NCBI RefSeq assembly: GCF_014192275.1
Contig: NZ_JACHXR010000001.1
Span: 62,001-126,000 of the forward strand
Source: Halomonas stenophila
GTDB taxonomy: Bacteria > Pseudomonadota > Gammaproteobacteria > Pseudomonadales > Halomonadaceae
DNA length: 64,000 nt
Reading direction: 5' to 3'
A program made the position numbers and the translations under genes. Each line of letters opens with the position of its first letter. Positions within the stretch are counted from its first letter, which is position 1. The notes under the pieces were generated by a model. It was not told the origin of the DNA and ran no database searches. It saw only the letters and a program-made list of their open reading frames with translations. Shown one piece after another: positions 9,209 through 19,859 of the stretch.

Positions 9209-10425
9209 GCGACTTCCATCAGAACGGCATCATCACCGACTTCCACAACCTCACTCGCCGGCCCCTGGACGCCCTCGAGGCCGAGCTGGTGCAGTTCTCC
9301 CGGCGGCGGCCCATGAGCCTGATCCTGCCCTCGCTGTTCACCGAGTTGGAGGGGCCGGCGCTGGCCAACATCGTCGAGGAACTCGCCCGGGTGCCCTACC
9401 TGTCGGAGGTGGTGATCGGACTCGACCGGGCCGACCGGGAGCAGTTCCTGCACGCCCGGCGCTTCTTCTCCCGGCTGCCCCAGCACCATCGCATCCTGTG
9501 GAACGACGGCCCGGGGCTGCGCGGCCTGGATGCCGAGCTGGAGGCCCAGGGGCTGGCGCCCCAGCAGCCGGGCAAGGGGCGCAACGTCTGGTACTGCGCC
9601 GGCTATGTGCAGGCCTCCGGACGCAGCGAGGTGGTGGCGCTGCACGACTGCGACATCCTCACCTATGACCGCAGCCTGCTGGCGCGGCTCTTCTACCCGG
9701 TGGCCCACCCCTACTTCAACTACGAGTTCTGCAAGGGCTACTACCCGCGCATCGCCGACGGCCGGCTCAACGGCCGGGTGTCGCGGCTGATGGTCACGCC
9801 ATTGCTGCGGGCACTGAAGCAGATCCACGGCCCGCTGCCCTACCTGGAGTACCTGGACAGCTACCGCTATCCGCTGTCCGGGGAGTTCGCCATGCGCAGC
9901 GAGGTGCTCGACGGCATCCGCATTCCCGCCGACTGGGGGCTGGAGATCGGGGTGCTCTCCGAGGTGCACCGCAACTATTCCACCAAGCGCCTGTGCCAGG
10001 TGGATCTCGCCGATGCCTACGACCACAAGCATCAGCCGGTCTCCGAGCAGGACGCCTCCGGCGGGCTCAACCGCATGAGCCTCGACATCGCCAAGGCGCT
10101 CTACCGCAAGCTGGCCACCCAGGGCGTGACCTTCAGCGCCGAGGGCTTCCGCACCCTCAAGGCCACCTACTACCGGCTGGCGCTGGACCTGATCGAGGCC
10201 TACGACCACGATGCGGTGATGAACGGCCTGAGCCTGGATCGCCACGGCGAGGAGCAGGCGGTGGAGCTGTTCGCCACGAACCTGCTGGAGGCCGGCAGCG
10301 TCTTCCTCGACAACCCCGGCGAGCGGCCCTTCATCCCCAGCTGGAACCGTGTCCGCGCCGCCATTCCCGACCTGCCCGCGCGCATGGCGGAGGTCGTGGA
10401 GCGGGACAATACCGGCCTCGGCTAG
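9205..10425 (+). CDS. gpgS: Glucosyl-3-phosphoglycerate synthase (GT81 family)
   Basis: A 406-aa GT-A-type glycosyltransferase that joins glucose from an NDP-glucose to 3-phosphoglycerate. Visible features: MSLILPSLFTELEGPALANIV at the N-terminus with the Pro-Ser-Leu start of the nucleotide-binding fold, the GKGRNVWYCAGY stretch, the metal-binding D-x-D-like ALHDCDILTYD, and the acceptor-site region YPLSGEFAMRSEVL with GLEIGVLSEVH. These match GpgS enzymes rather than the GT55/GT78 mannosyl enzymes. It is translationally coupled to the phosphatase gene in front. Its stop codon shares the palindromic CTAG with the stop codon of the convergent GH13 gene. Confidence 0.9.
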   Translation: MSDFHQNGIITDFHNLTRRPLDALEAELVQFSRRRPMSLILPSLFTELEGPALANIVEELARVPYLSEVVIGLDRADREQFLHARRFFSRLPQHHRILWNDGPGLRGLDAELEAQGLAPQQPGKGRNVWYCAGYVQASGRSEVVALHDCDILTYDRSLLARLFYPVAHPYFNYEFCKGYYPRIADGRLNGRVSRLMVTPLLRALKQIHGPLPYLEYLDSYRYPLSGEFAMRSEVLDGIRIPADWGLEIGVLSEVHRNYSTKRLCQVDLADAYDHKHQPVSEQDASGGLNRMSLDIAKALYRKLATQGVTFSAEGFRTLKATYYRLALDLIEAYDHDAVMNGLSLDRHGEEQAVELFATNLLEAGSVFLDNPGERPFIPSWNRVRAAIPDLPARMAEVVERDNTGLG

Positions 10426-12260
10426 TCGAGCGGCCGGTTGACCAGCCACAGGGCGCCGTAGGGCGGCAGGCCGTCGCCGGGCGTCCAGGGACCGCCGGCC
10501 AGGCGATCGTGCCAGGCCTCGCCGGCCAAGGCATCCAGGGGCAATGGCTGGGGGGTGTCGGTGACGTTGTGCACCGCCAGCAGGCGCCGGCCGTCGTCCA
10601 GGGGCCCTCGCTCGAAGACCAGCAGCGACAGCGGCGTCTCCCACAGGCGCTGGGGGGCGTCGGGATGGAAGCAGGGTTCGCGGCGACGGGCCTCCAGAAG
10701 GCGCGTCAGGGCCGCGAAGACGTCGCGGGTCGGGGTGCCGGGGCTGTCGAGCAGCAGGTCGAGCTCCTCGCGTTGCCAGCGGCGGCGATTGATGGAACGC
10801 AGTCGCCCGCTGCGCTCCACCCCCTCCCGGTCGTTCAGGGTCCCGGTCAGCACGTGCAGGTAGAGCGCGGGGATGCCCCGCAGGCCCAGCATCAGCTGCT
10901 GGCTGCACAGGAAGCGCGGCACCTGCCAGGGATCCGGACCGCGGCGAGTGCCCTTCATGGCCTCGAACCAGGTGATGTTGATCTCGTAGGGACCGTCCTG
11001 GCCGTCGTCCGTCGTGCGCATGCTGACGAAGCCCCCGAAGCGATGCATCAGCTCGAGCAGCGCCTCGATCTCGTGGGCCGGCAGCCAGCCCTCCAGGGGG
11101 CGCACGCCGATGCCGTCGTGGCTGGCGGTGAAGTTGAGGAAGCCGCAGCCCGGCGGCAGCGCCGGCAGGCTCTTCAGCCAGGCGGCCAGGGTGCCCGCCT
11201 CGCCGCTGGTCAGGGTGTGCAGCAGCAGCGGCGGCAGCGGGAACTGGTAGACCAGGTGGGCCTCGTCGGGCATCGCCCCGGCCGCGTCGAGCCGCTCGTC
11301 CGGGAGACGTTCCAGGCCGAAGTAGCCGAGGTTCTCCCGGTGGGGCACGTTGGTCTCGGTGAGGATCAGCGTCCCCGGCGCCACATGGTCGACGATGGCC
11401 CGCAGCAGGCGCACCACCTCATGGGTCTGGGGGAGGTGGATGCAGGGCGTGCCGACCTCCTTCCACAGGTAGGCGATGGCGTCCAGGCGGATCACCCGGG
11501 CCCCCTGGGACAAGTAGAAGAGCAGGATGCCGACGAACTCCAGCAGCACGTCCGGGTTGGCGAAGTTCAGGTCGATCTGGTCCTCGGAGAAGGTCGCCCA
11601 CAGGTGGCGAGGGCCGCGCCGGGTGGGCACCTTGACCAGCAGCGGCGAGCTGCGCGGGCGCACCACCGCGGTGAGGTCGGTGTCCGGCGCCATCTCGATG
11701 AAGTAGTCGCGGCCCGGCTGGCTGCCGGCGAGGTAGTCGACGAACCACAGCGATTCCCGCGAGACATGGTTGAGCACCAGGTCGACCATCAGGTCGAAGC
11801 GCTCGGCCAGGCGGCGCACCTGATGCCAGTCACCGAGGGTCGGGTCGACCTCCCGGTAGTGGATGACCGAGAAGCCGTCGTCGCTGCTCCAGGGAAAGAA
11901 GGGCAGCAGGTGGACCCCGCTGAAGGTCTCGGCGAGGCGGGTCGCGAGGAAGTCGTCGAGCACGCCGAGGGGCGCGCCCTCGCCGTCGACCAGGCTGTCG
12001 CCGTAGGTGATCAGCCACTGGTCGCGCTCGCTCCACAGTGGGCGGGCCTCGGGCGTCGTGCCCTGGGTGGATTCTCCCTCGGGGTGCAGCGATGGGGCCT
12101 GGTGCGCCAGGAGAGTGAGCAGGCGGCGCAGCACCTCGTCGGCGCGTGGGCCGTAGAGCTGGCTCAGGTGACGGTGGGCCCGCTCGCGGAAGCGGGCGGG
12201 GTCGAGCGGGGTCGTGAGCGAGTCGGCATGGGGCATGGGGGGTACCGCCGTGTGGTCCAC
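10422..12260 (-). CDS. GH13_18 glycoside phosphorylase, probable glucosylglycerate phosphorylase
   Basis: About 612 aa, sucrose-phosphorylase-like. The GH13 catalytic elements are in order: VHLLPFFPWSSDDGFSV, MVDLVLNHVS, VIRLDAIAYLWKE (nucleophile Asp), LILTETNVPHREN (acid/base Glu) and FTASHDGIGVRPLEG (stabilising Asp). Proteins of this subgroup include sucrose phosphorylase, sucrose-6-phosphate phosphorylase and glucosylglycerate phosphorylase; YcjM of E. coli belongs to the last. Its location tail-to-tail with gpgP-gpgS points to glucosylglycerate, releasing glucose 1-phosphate and glycerate when osmotic stress ends. The start is uncertain: GTG at 12260 has an AGGGA that is too close, ATG at 12236 has no clear ribosome site. 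Confidence 0.87.
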   Translation of the reverse strand: MDHTAVPPMPHADSLTTPLDPARFRERAHRHLSQLYGPRADEVLRRLLTLLAHQAPSLHPEGESTQGTTPEARPLWSERDQWLITYGDSLVDGEGAPLGVLDDFLATRLAETFSGVHLLPFFPWSSDDGFSVIHYREVDPTLGDWHQVRRLAERFDLMVDLVLNHVSRESLWFVDYLAGSQPGRDYFIEMAPDTDLTAVVRPRSSPLLVKVPTRRGPRHLWATFSEDQIDLNFANPDVLLEFVGILLFYLSQGARVIRLDAIAYLWKEVGTPCIHLPQTHEVVRLLRAIVDHVAPGTLILTETNVPHRENLGYFGLERLPDERLDAAGAMPDEAHLVYQFPLPPLLLHTLTSGEAGTLAAWLKSLPALPPGCGFLNFTASHDGIGVRPLEGWLPAHEIEALLELMHRFGGFVSMRTTDDGQDGPYEINITWFEAMKGTRRGPDPWQVPRFLCSQQLMLGLRGIPALYLHVLTGTLNDREGVERSGRLRSINRRRWQREELDLLLDSPGTPTRDVFAALTRLLEARRREPCFHPDAPQRLWETPLSLLVFERGPLDDGRRLLAVHNVTDTPQPLPLDALAGEAWHDRLAGGPWTPGDGLPPYGALWLVNRPLD

Positions 12261-12335
12261 TTTCCCTGACCATGCAGGGGACGTGCCAGCGGCCGCACGG
12301 CGGTACCGGCGGCGGGAGGGCCCCGCCGCCGTGCC

Positions 12336-14442
<2,107 letters not shown>

Positions 14443-14723
14443 TTGTGGTGCCCGCCATCGCCGGCGGGCGGAGTCATCGTGGCTACGTGCTTGCCTCGGT
14501 CTCGGGGCTGATCCGGGAGCAGGCCTGCGAGGAGGCGCTGTGAACCCCTCCCTGGGCGCTACCGACGCCCTGCGGCGCTCTCGCGTCCCGCTCCGCTTGC
14601 AGGTCCGGTGCTGGCCATCCATGGCCAGCCCGTTCGGAGCCGTGCTCCTCACCCATGGCGTAGGACCTCCTCTTAGGCCTGCCCCCGGCGCCCCGGATGG
14701 TCCGGCGGGATGTGGTCATGGTG
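14443..14723. other. Spacer between the thiC riboswitch and tenA
   Basis: About 280 nt. It must hold the thiC promoter on the minus strand, but no convincing -35/-10 pair was recognised. Short frames exist in it on both strands, none with a ribosome site or family resemblance. Confidence 0.4.
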
Positions 14724-15392
14724 TCAGTCCGCGCGATCCAGGCCCATCTGCCAGAAATCGATCTCGAGCCGCGTGGCATCGCGGAAGATGGTCGTCAGGC
14801 GCGCGAAGCGCTCCGGCGTGACCTCGGCCAGCCGGGCGTCGAGCCAGGCCCGCTCCTCGTGCATGGCGGCCTGGAAGGCGTCGCCCTCGTACATGGCGAT
14901 CCAGGCATCATAGGGGTTGGCCGCGCCGCGCACCGTGGAGGCCTGGGCGTTCAGCCAGTTGGCGATCTCGCCGTAGCCGATCAGGCAGGGGGCGAGCGCC
15001 ACGTGCAGGTCGAGCAAGTCGCCGCGGCAGCCGGTGTCGAGCACGTAGCGGGTATAGGCGAGGGTGGCCCGGGCCTCGGGCAGCGCCGCCAGGTCGTCCT
15101 CGCCGATGCCCCACTCGCGGCAGTAGCCGACATGCAGGTCGAGCTCCACGTCGAGAATGGTCTTCAGGCCCTCGAAGGCGTGGCGCAGCTCGGCCAGGGT
15201 CTGGCTCTTGTAGGCGGCCAGGGCATAGGCCCGGGAGAAATGCACCAGGAACAGGTAGTCCTGTTGCAGGTAGTGGCGGAAGGCGTCCTCGTCGAGCCGG
15301 CCGGCGCCCAGCGCGCGGACGAAGTCGTGCTCGAGGTAGGCGCGCCAGTCCTGCTGGCAGGCGTCGGTCAGGTCGCTGAAGCGGTAACCCAT
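14724..15392 (-). CDS. tenA: Aminopyrimidine aminohydrolase / thiaminase II TenA
   Basis: A 222-aa all-helical TenA protein. It hydrolyses 4-amino-5-aminomethyl-2-methylpyrimidine (salvage of degraded thiamine) or thiamine itself. The active-site Cys is in LAPCLIGYGEIA, with conserved HYLQQDYLFLVHFSRAYALA and a C-terminal EIDFWQMGL containing the usual Glu. GGAGG lies before the ATG at 15392. It has its own TPP riboswitch upstream, and thiC follows downstream behind a second riboswitch, so salvage and de novo branches are sensed separately. Confidence 0.95.
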   Translation of the reverse strand: MGYRFSDLTDACQQDWRAYLEHDFVRALGAGRLDEDAFRHYLQQDYLFLVHFSRAYALAAYKSQTLAELRHAFEGLKTILDVELDLHVGYCREWGIGEDDLAALPEARATLAYTRYVLDTGCRGDLLDLHVALAPCLIGYGEIANWLNAQASTVRGAANPYDAWIAMYEGDAFQAAMHEERAWLDARLAEVTPERFARLTTIFRDATRLEIDFWQMGLDRAD

Positions 15393-15481
15393 CTTGCCTC
15401 CGGTGCGGTCGGGATCCGGGGGCGGGCGAAGCGGAAGACGGGAGGAGGGCCGGACGGAAAGGGGGCGTGCCGGGCCCACCG

Positions 15482-15632
15482 CCTGATTCCCTACGCCGGT
15501 ACACGTGCGGGCCCGCGGCCACGCACCCACCCGGATCAGGTTCCACGGGATCGGCGCTGGGTTCTCTCGATCTCTCTCGAAGTCGAACCTGCGCCATCTC
15601 AGCCGGTTCCACCGGCACCCCGTCAAGCGAGT
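15482..15632 (-). promoter_or_regulatory. TPP riboswitch of tenA, with long P3 arm
   Basis: On the minus strand the blocks are CTTGACGGGGTGCC, GGCTGAGATGGCGC, a P3 extension of roughly 35 nt that folds on itself (GGTTC ... GAACC around an AG-rich loop), then CCCGTGGAACCTGATCCGGG, and the closing GGCGTAGGGAATCAGGC. It lies about 90 nt before the tenA start codon. The rest of 15393-15727 contains no gene; the promoter must lie in 15633-15727 next to the end of the acyltransferase gene. Confidence 0.95.
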
Positions 15633-15727
15633 GGGATCAGTCTAGCAGCTTGGATCGGCATTACCAGCCCCGGCAGGACGGCGGTCCCTTCGGGGCCGGC
15701 GGGCGGGGGCCTATGAGGCGGCTGGCC

Positions 15728-16657
15728 TCAGTAGAGGCGGAAGCGCTTCCAGTCGGCGCGTCCCGCCTCGCGCTCGGGGACCTTGCGATAGCGCTTGTAT
15801 TCCCACTGGTACTGGGCCGGGTCCAGGGCGATGGCCGCCTCCACGCTGGCGTTGACGCCGGCGGCGGAGCTCGCCTCGTCGGGGTCGTAGACCCGCGCGT
15901 CGGCGGCCAGGAAGTGCAGGGCGAAGCCGCGCCCGGGCAGGCGCCGGGCGACGCCGGTGACCACCCGGGCCTCGGTGCGCGCGACCAGCTTGGGCAGGAG
16001 GGTGGCGGTGTAGGCCGGGCGACCGAAGAAGGGCGCGAAGACCCCGCTGCCCCAGTCCGGCTCCTGATCCGGGAGGATGCCCACCGCCTCGCAACGCTTG
16101 AGCGCCTTGAGCAGGGCCGCCACGCCGCGGGGGTTGGTGGGCACCAGGCGAGCCCCCTGGCGCTCGCGGCCCTGGCGGGTCACCGGGTCCAGGGCGGCGA
16201 GCTTGGGCGGCTCGTACATGGCGGTGAAGGGGAAGTGGCTCGACAGCCAGAAATTGAGGATCTCCCAGTTGCCGAAATGCGGGGCCAGCACGATCACCCC
16301 GCGGCCCTCGGCGCGCGCCTCGTCGAGCAGCTCGCGGCCATGGACCTCGAGGATCGAGGCCGCCACCCGCGCCGGGTCGCCCATCCAGGCGAATCCCAGT
16401 TCGAGCATGGTGGCGCTGGAATGGGTCAGGCTGTCCCGGGCCAGGCGGCGGCGCTCGGCCTCGCCAAGCGAGGGGTAGGCCTGGGCCAGGTTGACCCGGG
16501 TGACCCGTCGCTCCCGGGAACTGACGGCCTGGACGAGGGGGCCGGCGAGGCGGGCCAGCCGCCACAACGGGGCCGGCCGCCAGGCGGCCAGCCAGCGCCA
16601 CAGGGTGGCGACGGCGCGGGCCTGGTGGCGGCCGGCGTGGGTCTGCGTTGCTGCCAT
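15728..16657 (-). CDS. Lipid A biosynthesis lauroyl/myristoyl acyltransferase (LpxL/LpxM family)
   Basis: A 309-aa inner-membrane-associated acyltransferase that adds a secondary acyl chain to lipid A. The catalytic HX4E box is APHFGNWEIL, followed by the LPDQEPDWGSGVFAPFFG region typical of HtrB-like enzymes and the ending PAQYQWEYKRYR. The N-terminus holds the hydrophobic helix preceding VNLAQAYPSL. Whether it acts as LpxL or LpxM cannot be told from sequence alone. A small membrane protein gene sits 4 nt upstream of its start, so they are probably co-transcribed. Confidence 0.93.
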   Translation of the reverse strand: MAATQTHAGRHQARAVATLWRWLAAWRPAPLWRLARLAGPLVQAVSSRERRVTRVNLAQAYPSLGEAERRRLARDSLTHSSATMLELGFAWMGDPARVAASILEVHGRELLDEARAEGRGVIVLAPHFGNWEILNFWLSSHFPFTAMYEPPKLAALDPVTRQGRERQGARLVPTNPRGVAALLKALKRCEAVGILPDQEPDWGSGVFAPFFGRPAYTATLLPKLVARTEARVVTGVARRLPGRGFALHFLAADARVYDPDEASSAAGVNASVEAAIALDPAQYQWEYKRYRKVPEREAGRADWKRFRLY

Positions 16658-16661
16658 GGAC

Positions 16662-17042
16662 TCAGACCAGCCAGGTGTCCGGGTTGTCCGGCGCGCGCTT
16701 CTCCTGCAGGCCCTTGAAGCCCTTGACGCAGCGGATGATCAGCCACACGGCCAGGGCGATCAGCAGCGGGAAGCCGATCACGATCAGGGTGAGCAGGGCG
16801 GCGGCGGCCCCGTAGAGCAGGCCGATCCAGAAGGTGCGGATCTGGTAGCGGTAGTGCTCGTCCAGCCACGCCGGGCCCTTGCCGCGGTAGACGTAGGCGA
16901 TCACCACGCCCACCAGGGAGGTGAACCCCACCACGAAGCTGGCCAGGTAGAGGGCATAGACCACCATGGCCAGGGTGGTGTCGGGCGGCGGGTGGGACTC
17001 GGCGACCACGGGATCGCGATGGGTGGTCTGATTCTCGTTCAT
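16662..17042 (-). CDS. DUF4870-like small membrane protein
   Basis: A 126-aa protein with a soluble polar N-terminus (about 25 residues), then three to four hydrophobic helices (MVVYALYLASFVVGFTSLVG, IRTFWIGLLYGAAAALL, IALAVWLIIRCVKG) and a short polar tail. The pattern and the RGKGPAWLDEHYRYQIRTFW loop fit the DUF4870 / TIC20-like membrane family. Its function is unknown. AAGGA precedes the ATG at 17042. It lies 4 nt before the lipid A acyltransferase gene on the same strand. Confidence 0.75.
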   Translation of the reverse strand: MNENQTTHRDPVVAESHPPPDTTLAMVVYALYLASFVVGFTSLVGVVIAYVYRGKGPAWLDEHYRYQIRTFWIGLLYGAAAALLTLIVIGFPLLIALAVWLIIRCVKGFKGLQEKRAPDNPDTWLV

Positions 17043-17127
17043 CGGTCGTCCTTGAGGGTGATGGAGCGGGACAGCGGCTCGCCACATGATACCCGCTGAG
17101 GGCCATGATGCCACCGAGGCGGCCGGG

Positions 17128-17508
17128 TCAGCGCAGGGGGCGACTGATCTCCAGCAGGTTGCCGTCCGGGTCGCGCAGGTAGAGGGACTCGAGCTCGCCA
17201 TTGGCGCCCTGGCGAGTCACCGGGCCCAGCTCCACCTCGACGGACAGGGCCTCCAGGTGCCGGCGGAACTCGTCGAGGGGCAGCTGGCTGCGCAGGCACA
17301 GGTCCAGGCTGCCCGGCGTCGGCGTGGCGGCCCGCGGCTGGATGTCGGTGGCGGTCCAGTGCAGGCGCAGGGCCATGTCGCCCAGCATCAGGTCGACGCG
17401 CTCCTGGTCCCGGTAGCGCACGTCGAGGCCCAGTACCCGAGTGTAGAAGTCCACGGCGCGGGATATGTCGGTCACGGTGATGACCAAATGGTCCAGACCT
17501 GACAGCAT
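17128..17508 (-). CDS. VOC superfamily (glyoxalase/dioxygenase-like) protein
   Basis: A 126-aa protein with two beta-alpha-beta-beta-beta modules: the N-terminal LDHLVITVTDISRAVDFYTRVLGLDV and the C-terminal LESLYLRDPDGNLLEISRPL. The metal ligands His (LDHLVI) and Glu (LLEIS) are in the expected places, and a third could be the His of LRLHWT. The substrate is unknown; members include glyoxalase I, fosfomycin-resistance enzymes and extradiol dioxygenases. AAGGAGA lies before the ATG. The start of a methyltransferase gene on the other strand is 40 nt away, so the two share a promoter region. Confidence 0.85.
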   Translation of the reverse strand: MLSGLDHLVITVTDISRAVDFYTRVLGLDVRYRDQERVDLMLGDMALRLHWTATDIQPRAATPTPGSLDLCLRSQLPLDEFRRHLEALSVEVELGPVTRQGANGELESLYLRDPDGNLLEISRPLR

Positions 17509-17548
17509 GCATGTCTCCTTGGAAGAGTGATCTGGTTCAGAGAATACG

Positions 17549-18187
17549 ATGATGCCGTCCTGTCCGCTATGTGCATCCCCCGAGACCGCCCCCTACCATC
17601 GCGATGCGCGGCGCGACTATCGGGCCTGCCGGGACTGCGCGCTGGTCTTCGTGCCCGCCCACCAGCGCCTGGCGCCGGACGACGAGAAGGCGGTCTACGA
17701 CCGGCACCAGAACTCCCCGGACGATGCCGGCTATCGACGCTTCCTGTCACGGCTCTTCGACCCTCTGGTCGCCCGACTGGCCCCCGGGGCCCGGGGACTC
17801 GATTTCGGGGCCGGCCCCGGGCCCACCCTCTCGGTGATGTTCGAGGAGGCCGGCCACCCCATGGCCATCTACGATCCCTTCTACGCGCCGGATACCGGGG
17901 TGCTGGAGCGGACGTACGACTTCATCACCGCCACCGAGGTGGTCGAGCACCTCTTCGCCCCCGGCCGCGAACTCGAGCAGCTGGCCGAGCGCCTGGCGCC
18001 GGGGGGCTGGCTGGGCCTGATGACCAAGCGGGTCAGCACGCCCGAGGCCTTCGTCGACTGGCACTACATCCTCGACCCCACCCATGTGTGCTTCTTCAGC
18101 GAGGCCAGCTTCACCTGGCTCGCCGGGCGCCTCGACATGCGCGTGCACTTTCCCGCCAACGACGTCGTATTGCAGCAGCGTCGGTGA
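17549..18187 (+). CDS. Class I SAM methyltransferase with N-terminal zinc-ribbon-like CxxC pair
   Basis: A 212-aa protein. Residues 5-30 hold two CxxC pairs (CPLC and CRDC), suggesting a small zinc knuckle. The Rossmann SAM site follows (GLDFGAGPGPTLSVM), then the acidic strand end AIYDPFYAP, and motif IV FITATEVVEHLF, with a UbiE/methyltransf_23-like layout and LAPGGWLGLMTK. The substrate is unknown. The ribosome site is weak; ATGs at 17549 and 17552 are both possible. It is followed by an unusual palindrome before the MFS gene. Confidence 0.82.
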   Translation: MMPSCPLCASPETAPYHRDARRDYRACRDCALVFVPAHQRLAPDDEKAVYDRHQNSPDDAGYRRFLSRLFDPLVARLAPGARGLDFGAGPGPTLSVMFEEAGHPMAIYDPFYAPDTGVLERTYDFITATEVVEHLFAPGRELEQLAERLAPGGWLGLMTKRVSTPEAFVDWHYILDPTHVCFFSEASFTWLAGRLDMRVHFPANDVVLQQRR

Positions 18188-18194
18188 CCGACTC

Positions 18195-18223
18195 CCTTTC
18201 GATAACGTGCCGTTATCGAAAGG
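18195..18223. promoter_or_regulatory. 13-bp perfect palindrome, operator or terminator
   Basis: CCTTTCGATAACG and CGTTATCGAAAGG flank a TGC centre, seven bases after the methyltransferase stop codon and 131 nt before the MFS start codon. The AT-rich dyad is unlike the GC-rich terminator stems elsewhere in the window and is followed by a short A-run, not a T-run, on the plus strand. It may be a repressor operator for the MFS gene. Confidence 0.55.
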
Positions 18224-18354
18224 AAAAAACCTCGCTCCGGCGGGGCACGGGGGATTGGCGGCGACCGGCGCCGAGCGTATATTCGAGCCCATATCCTGTT
18301 CCCTGCGCGGCTGCGGCGGCGCCCGTCATACCGTCCGTCTCGAGGCTTCCGCAC

Positions 18355-19776
18355 ATGTCCCGGCAGTTGCTGCTCATGGCCCTGGCACCCCTGCTGGGGC
18401 TGTTCATTCTGGGGATCGGCAATGGCTTTCTGGCCACCCTGATCACCCTGCGCCTCGACGCCGCCGGCGAATCGCCGCTGGTGATCGGCTGGGTGTCGTC
18501 CGCCTACTTCATCGGCCTGGCGCTGGGCGCGATGCTCAACGACCGCCTGCTGCTGGCGATCGGCCATATCCGTGCCTACGGCAGCTTCGCCTCCCTGGTG
18601 GCGGTCACGGTACTGCTGCAGGGGCTGTTCTTCGAGCCCGTCGCCTGGTTCGCGCTGCGCCTGATCGGTGGCTGGGCCACGGTGGGCGTCTTCCTGGTCA
18701 TCGAGAGCTGGCTGCTGACCGCCGGCGACCCCACGGTGCGCGGTCGCCTGCTCGCGCTGTACATGATCGCCATCTATGCCGCCGGGGTGCTGGGCCAGCT
18801 GCTGCTGGGCGTCACCCAGTCCATGGGCCCCACGGCGCCCTTCATGGTGATCGGCCTGCTGGCCTCGTTGTCGGTGCTGCCCATGGCCATGATCCCGCGG
18901 GTCACCCCGTTGCTCGAGAGGGCCGAGCCGCTCTCGCCGCTGCGCCTGATCACCCTGACGCCCACCGGTGTGGTGGGCAGCTTCGGCTCGGGACTGGCCG
19001 TGGCGGCGGTCTACACCCTGCTGCCGCTCTACCTGCAGCGGGTCGGCTTCGCGGTCGACCGGGTCGGCCAGTTGATGGCGGTGATGGTTCTCGGCGCCAT
19101 GCTCCTGCAGTACCCGGTGGGACGCTGGTCGGACCGCCACGACCGTCAGATGGTGCTGATCCTGATCGGCGCCTTCTGCGCCCTGATCTCCGCCGGCATC
19201 CTCTGGCTGCCGCTGCCGCCCTGGGGGCTGGCCGCGCTGCTGTTCCTGCTCGGTGGCGGGGTCTTCTCGCTGTACCCGGTCTCGGTCGGCCATGCCGCCG
19301 ACCGTGCCCCCGCCGGCGCCCTGGTGCGCATGAGCCAGGGCCTGCTGCTGATCAACGCCATCGGCTCGACGCTGAGTCCGCCGGTCATCACCCCGGTGAT
19401 GGCCGTGGTCGGCGATGCCGGCCTGTTCTGGTCACTCGGCGCCCTGGGCCTGATCCTGGTCGGCTTCTTCGGCTGGCGGCGCAGCGTGCGGCCGGCGCCG
19501 GTACCGGTGGCGCCGTTCTCGCCCACCACGCCGCTGAGTGCCGCGGGGGCCGAGCTGTCGGTGACCGAGGAGTGGGTGCAGGGGGCCCTGGAGCACGAGC
19601 ACGTGGAAGACCTGTCCGGGGCCGTGCCCGACGTGGAGGTGGCTGAGCCCCTGGTGGGGCCGCCGCCCCCCGACGAGGCGCATATCGTCTACTACGCTGA
19701 CGACGGGGCGGCCCCGCCCGAGGCGGAGGCGCCGGAGCAGGAGCAGGAGGGCATGGCCGGCGCCTCGCGGTCGTGA
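18355..19776 (+). CDS. MFS transporter, YcaD/UhpC-like, with long acidic C-terminal tail
   Basis: A 473-aa permease with 12 predicted helices in two bundles (for example LLLMALAPLLGLFILGIGNG, then the A-motif loop between helices 2 and 3, NDRLLLAIGHIRAYG). A further copy of the loop, VGRWSDRHDRQMV, starts the second bundle. The family (COG0477, YcaD subgroup) is small-molecule efflux or uptake of unknown substrate. The last roughly 95 residues after FFGWRRSV are hydrophilic, rich in Glu, Asp and Pro, and are longer than the usual tail. Start at 18355 preceded by GAGG. It is a single-gene unit. Confidence 0.88.
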   Translation: MSRQLLLMALAPLLGLFILGIGNGFLATLITLRLDAAGESPLVIGWVSSAYFIGLALGAMLNDRLLLAIGHIRAYGSFASLVAVTVLLQGLFFEPVAWFALRLIGGWATVGVFLVIESWLLTAGDPTVRGRLLALYMIAIYAAGVLGQLLLGVTQSMGPTAPFMVIGLLASLSVLPMAMIPRVTPLLERAEPLSPLRLITLTPTGVVGSFGSGLAVAAVYTLLPLYLQRVGFAVDRVGQLMAVMVLGAMLLQYPVGRWSDRHDRQMVLILIGAFCALISAGILWLPLPPWGLAALLFLLGGGVFSLYPVSVGHAADRAPAGALVRMSQGLLLINAIGSTLSPPVITPVMAVVGDAGLFWSLGALGLILVGFFGWRRSVRPAPVPVAPFSPTTPLSAAGAELSVTEEWVQGALEHEHVEDLSGAVPDVEVAEPLVGPPPPDEAHIVYYADDGAAPPEAEAPEQEQEGMAGASRS

Positions 19777-19859
19777 GACGGGCATGCGACCTAGGCCCAA
19801 TGGTTAGCGGAAAGTAGTGAACCTACTATCGCCGGTATCATTTTTCCCGAGGTGCCGTC

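Noticed and set aside
10422..12269. Long plus-strand open frame opposite the phosphorylase gene
   Set aside because: It mirrors the GH13 gene and gives low-complexity, Gln/His/Arg/Gly-rich sequence without any family motif, as is usual for antisense frames in high-GC DNA.
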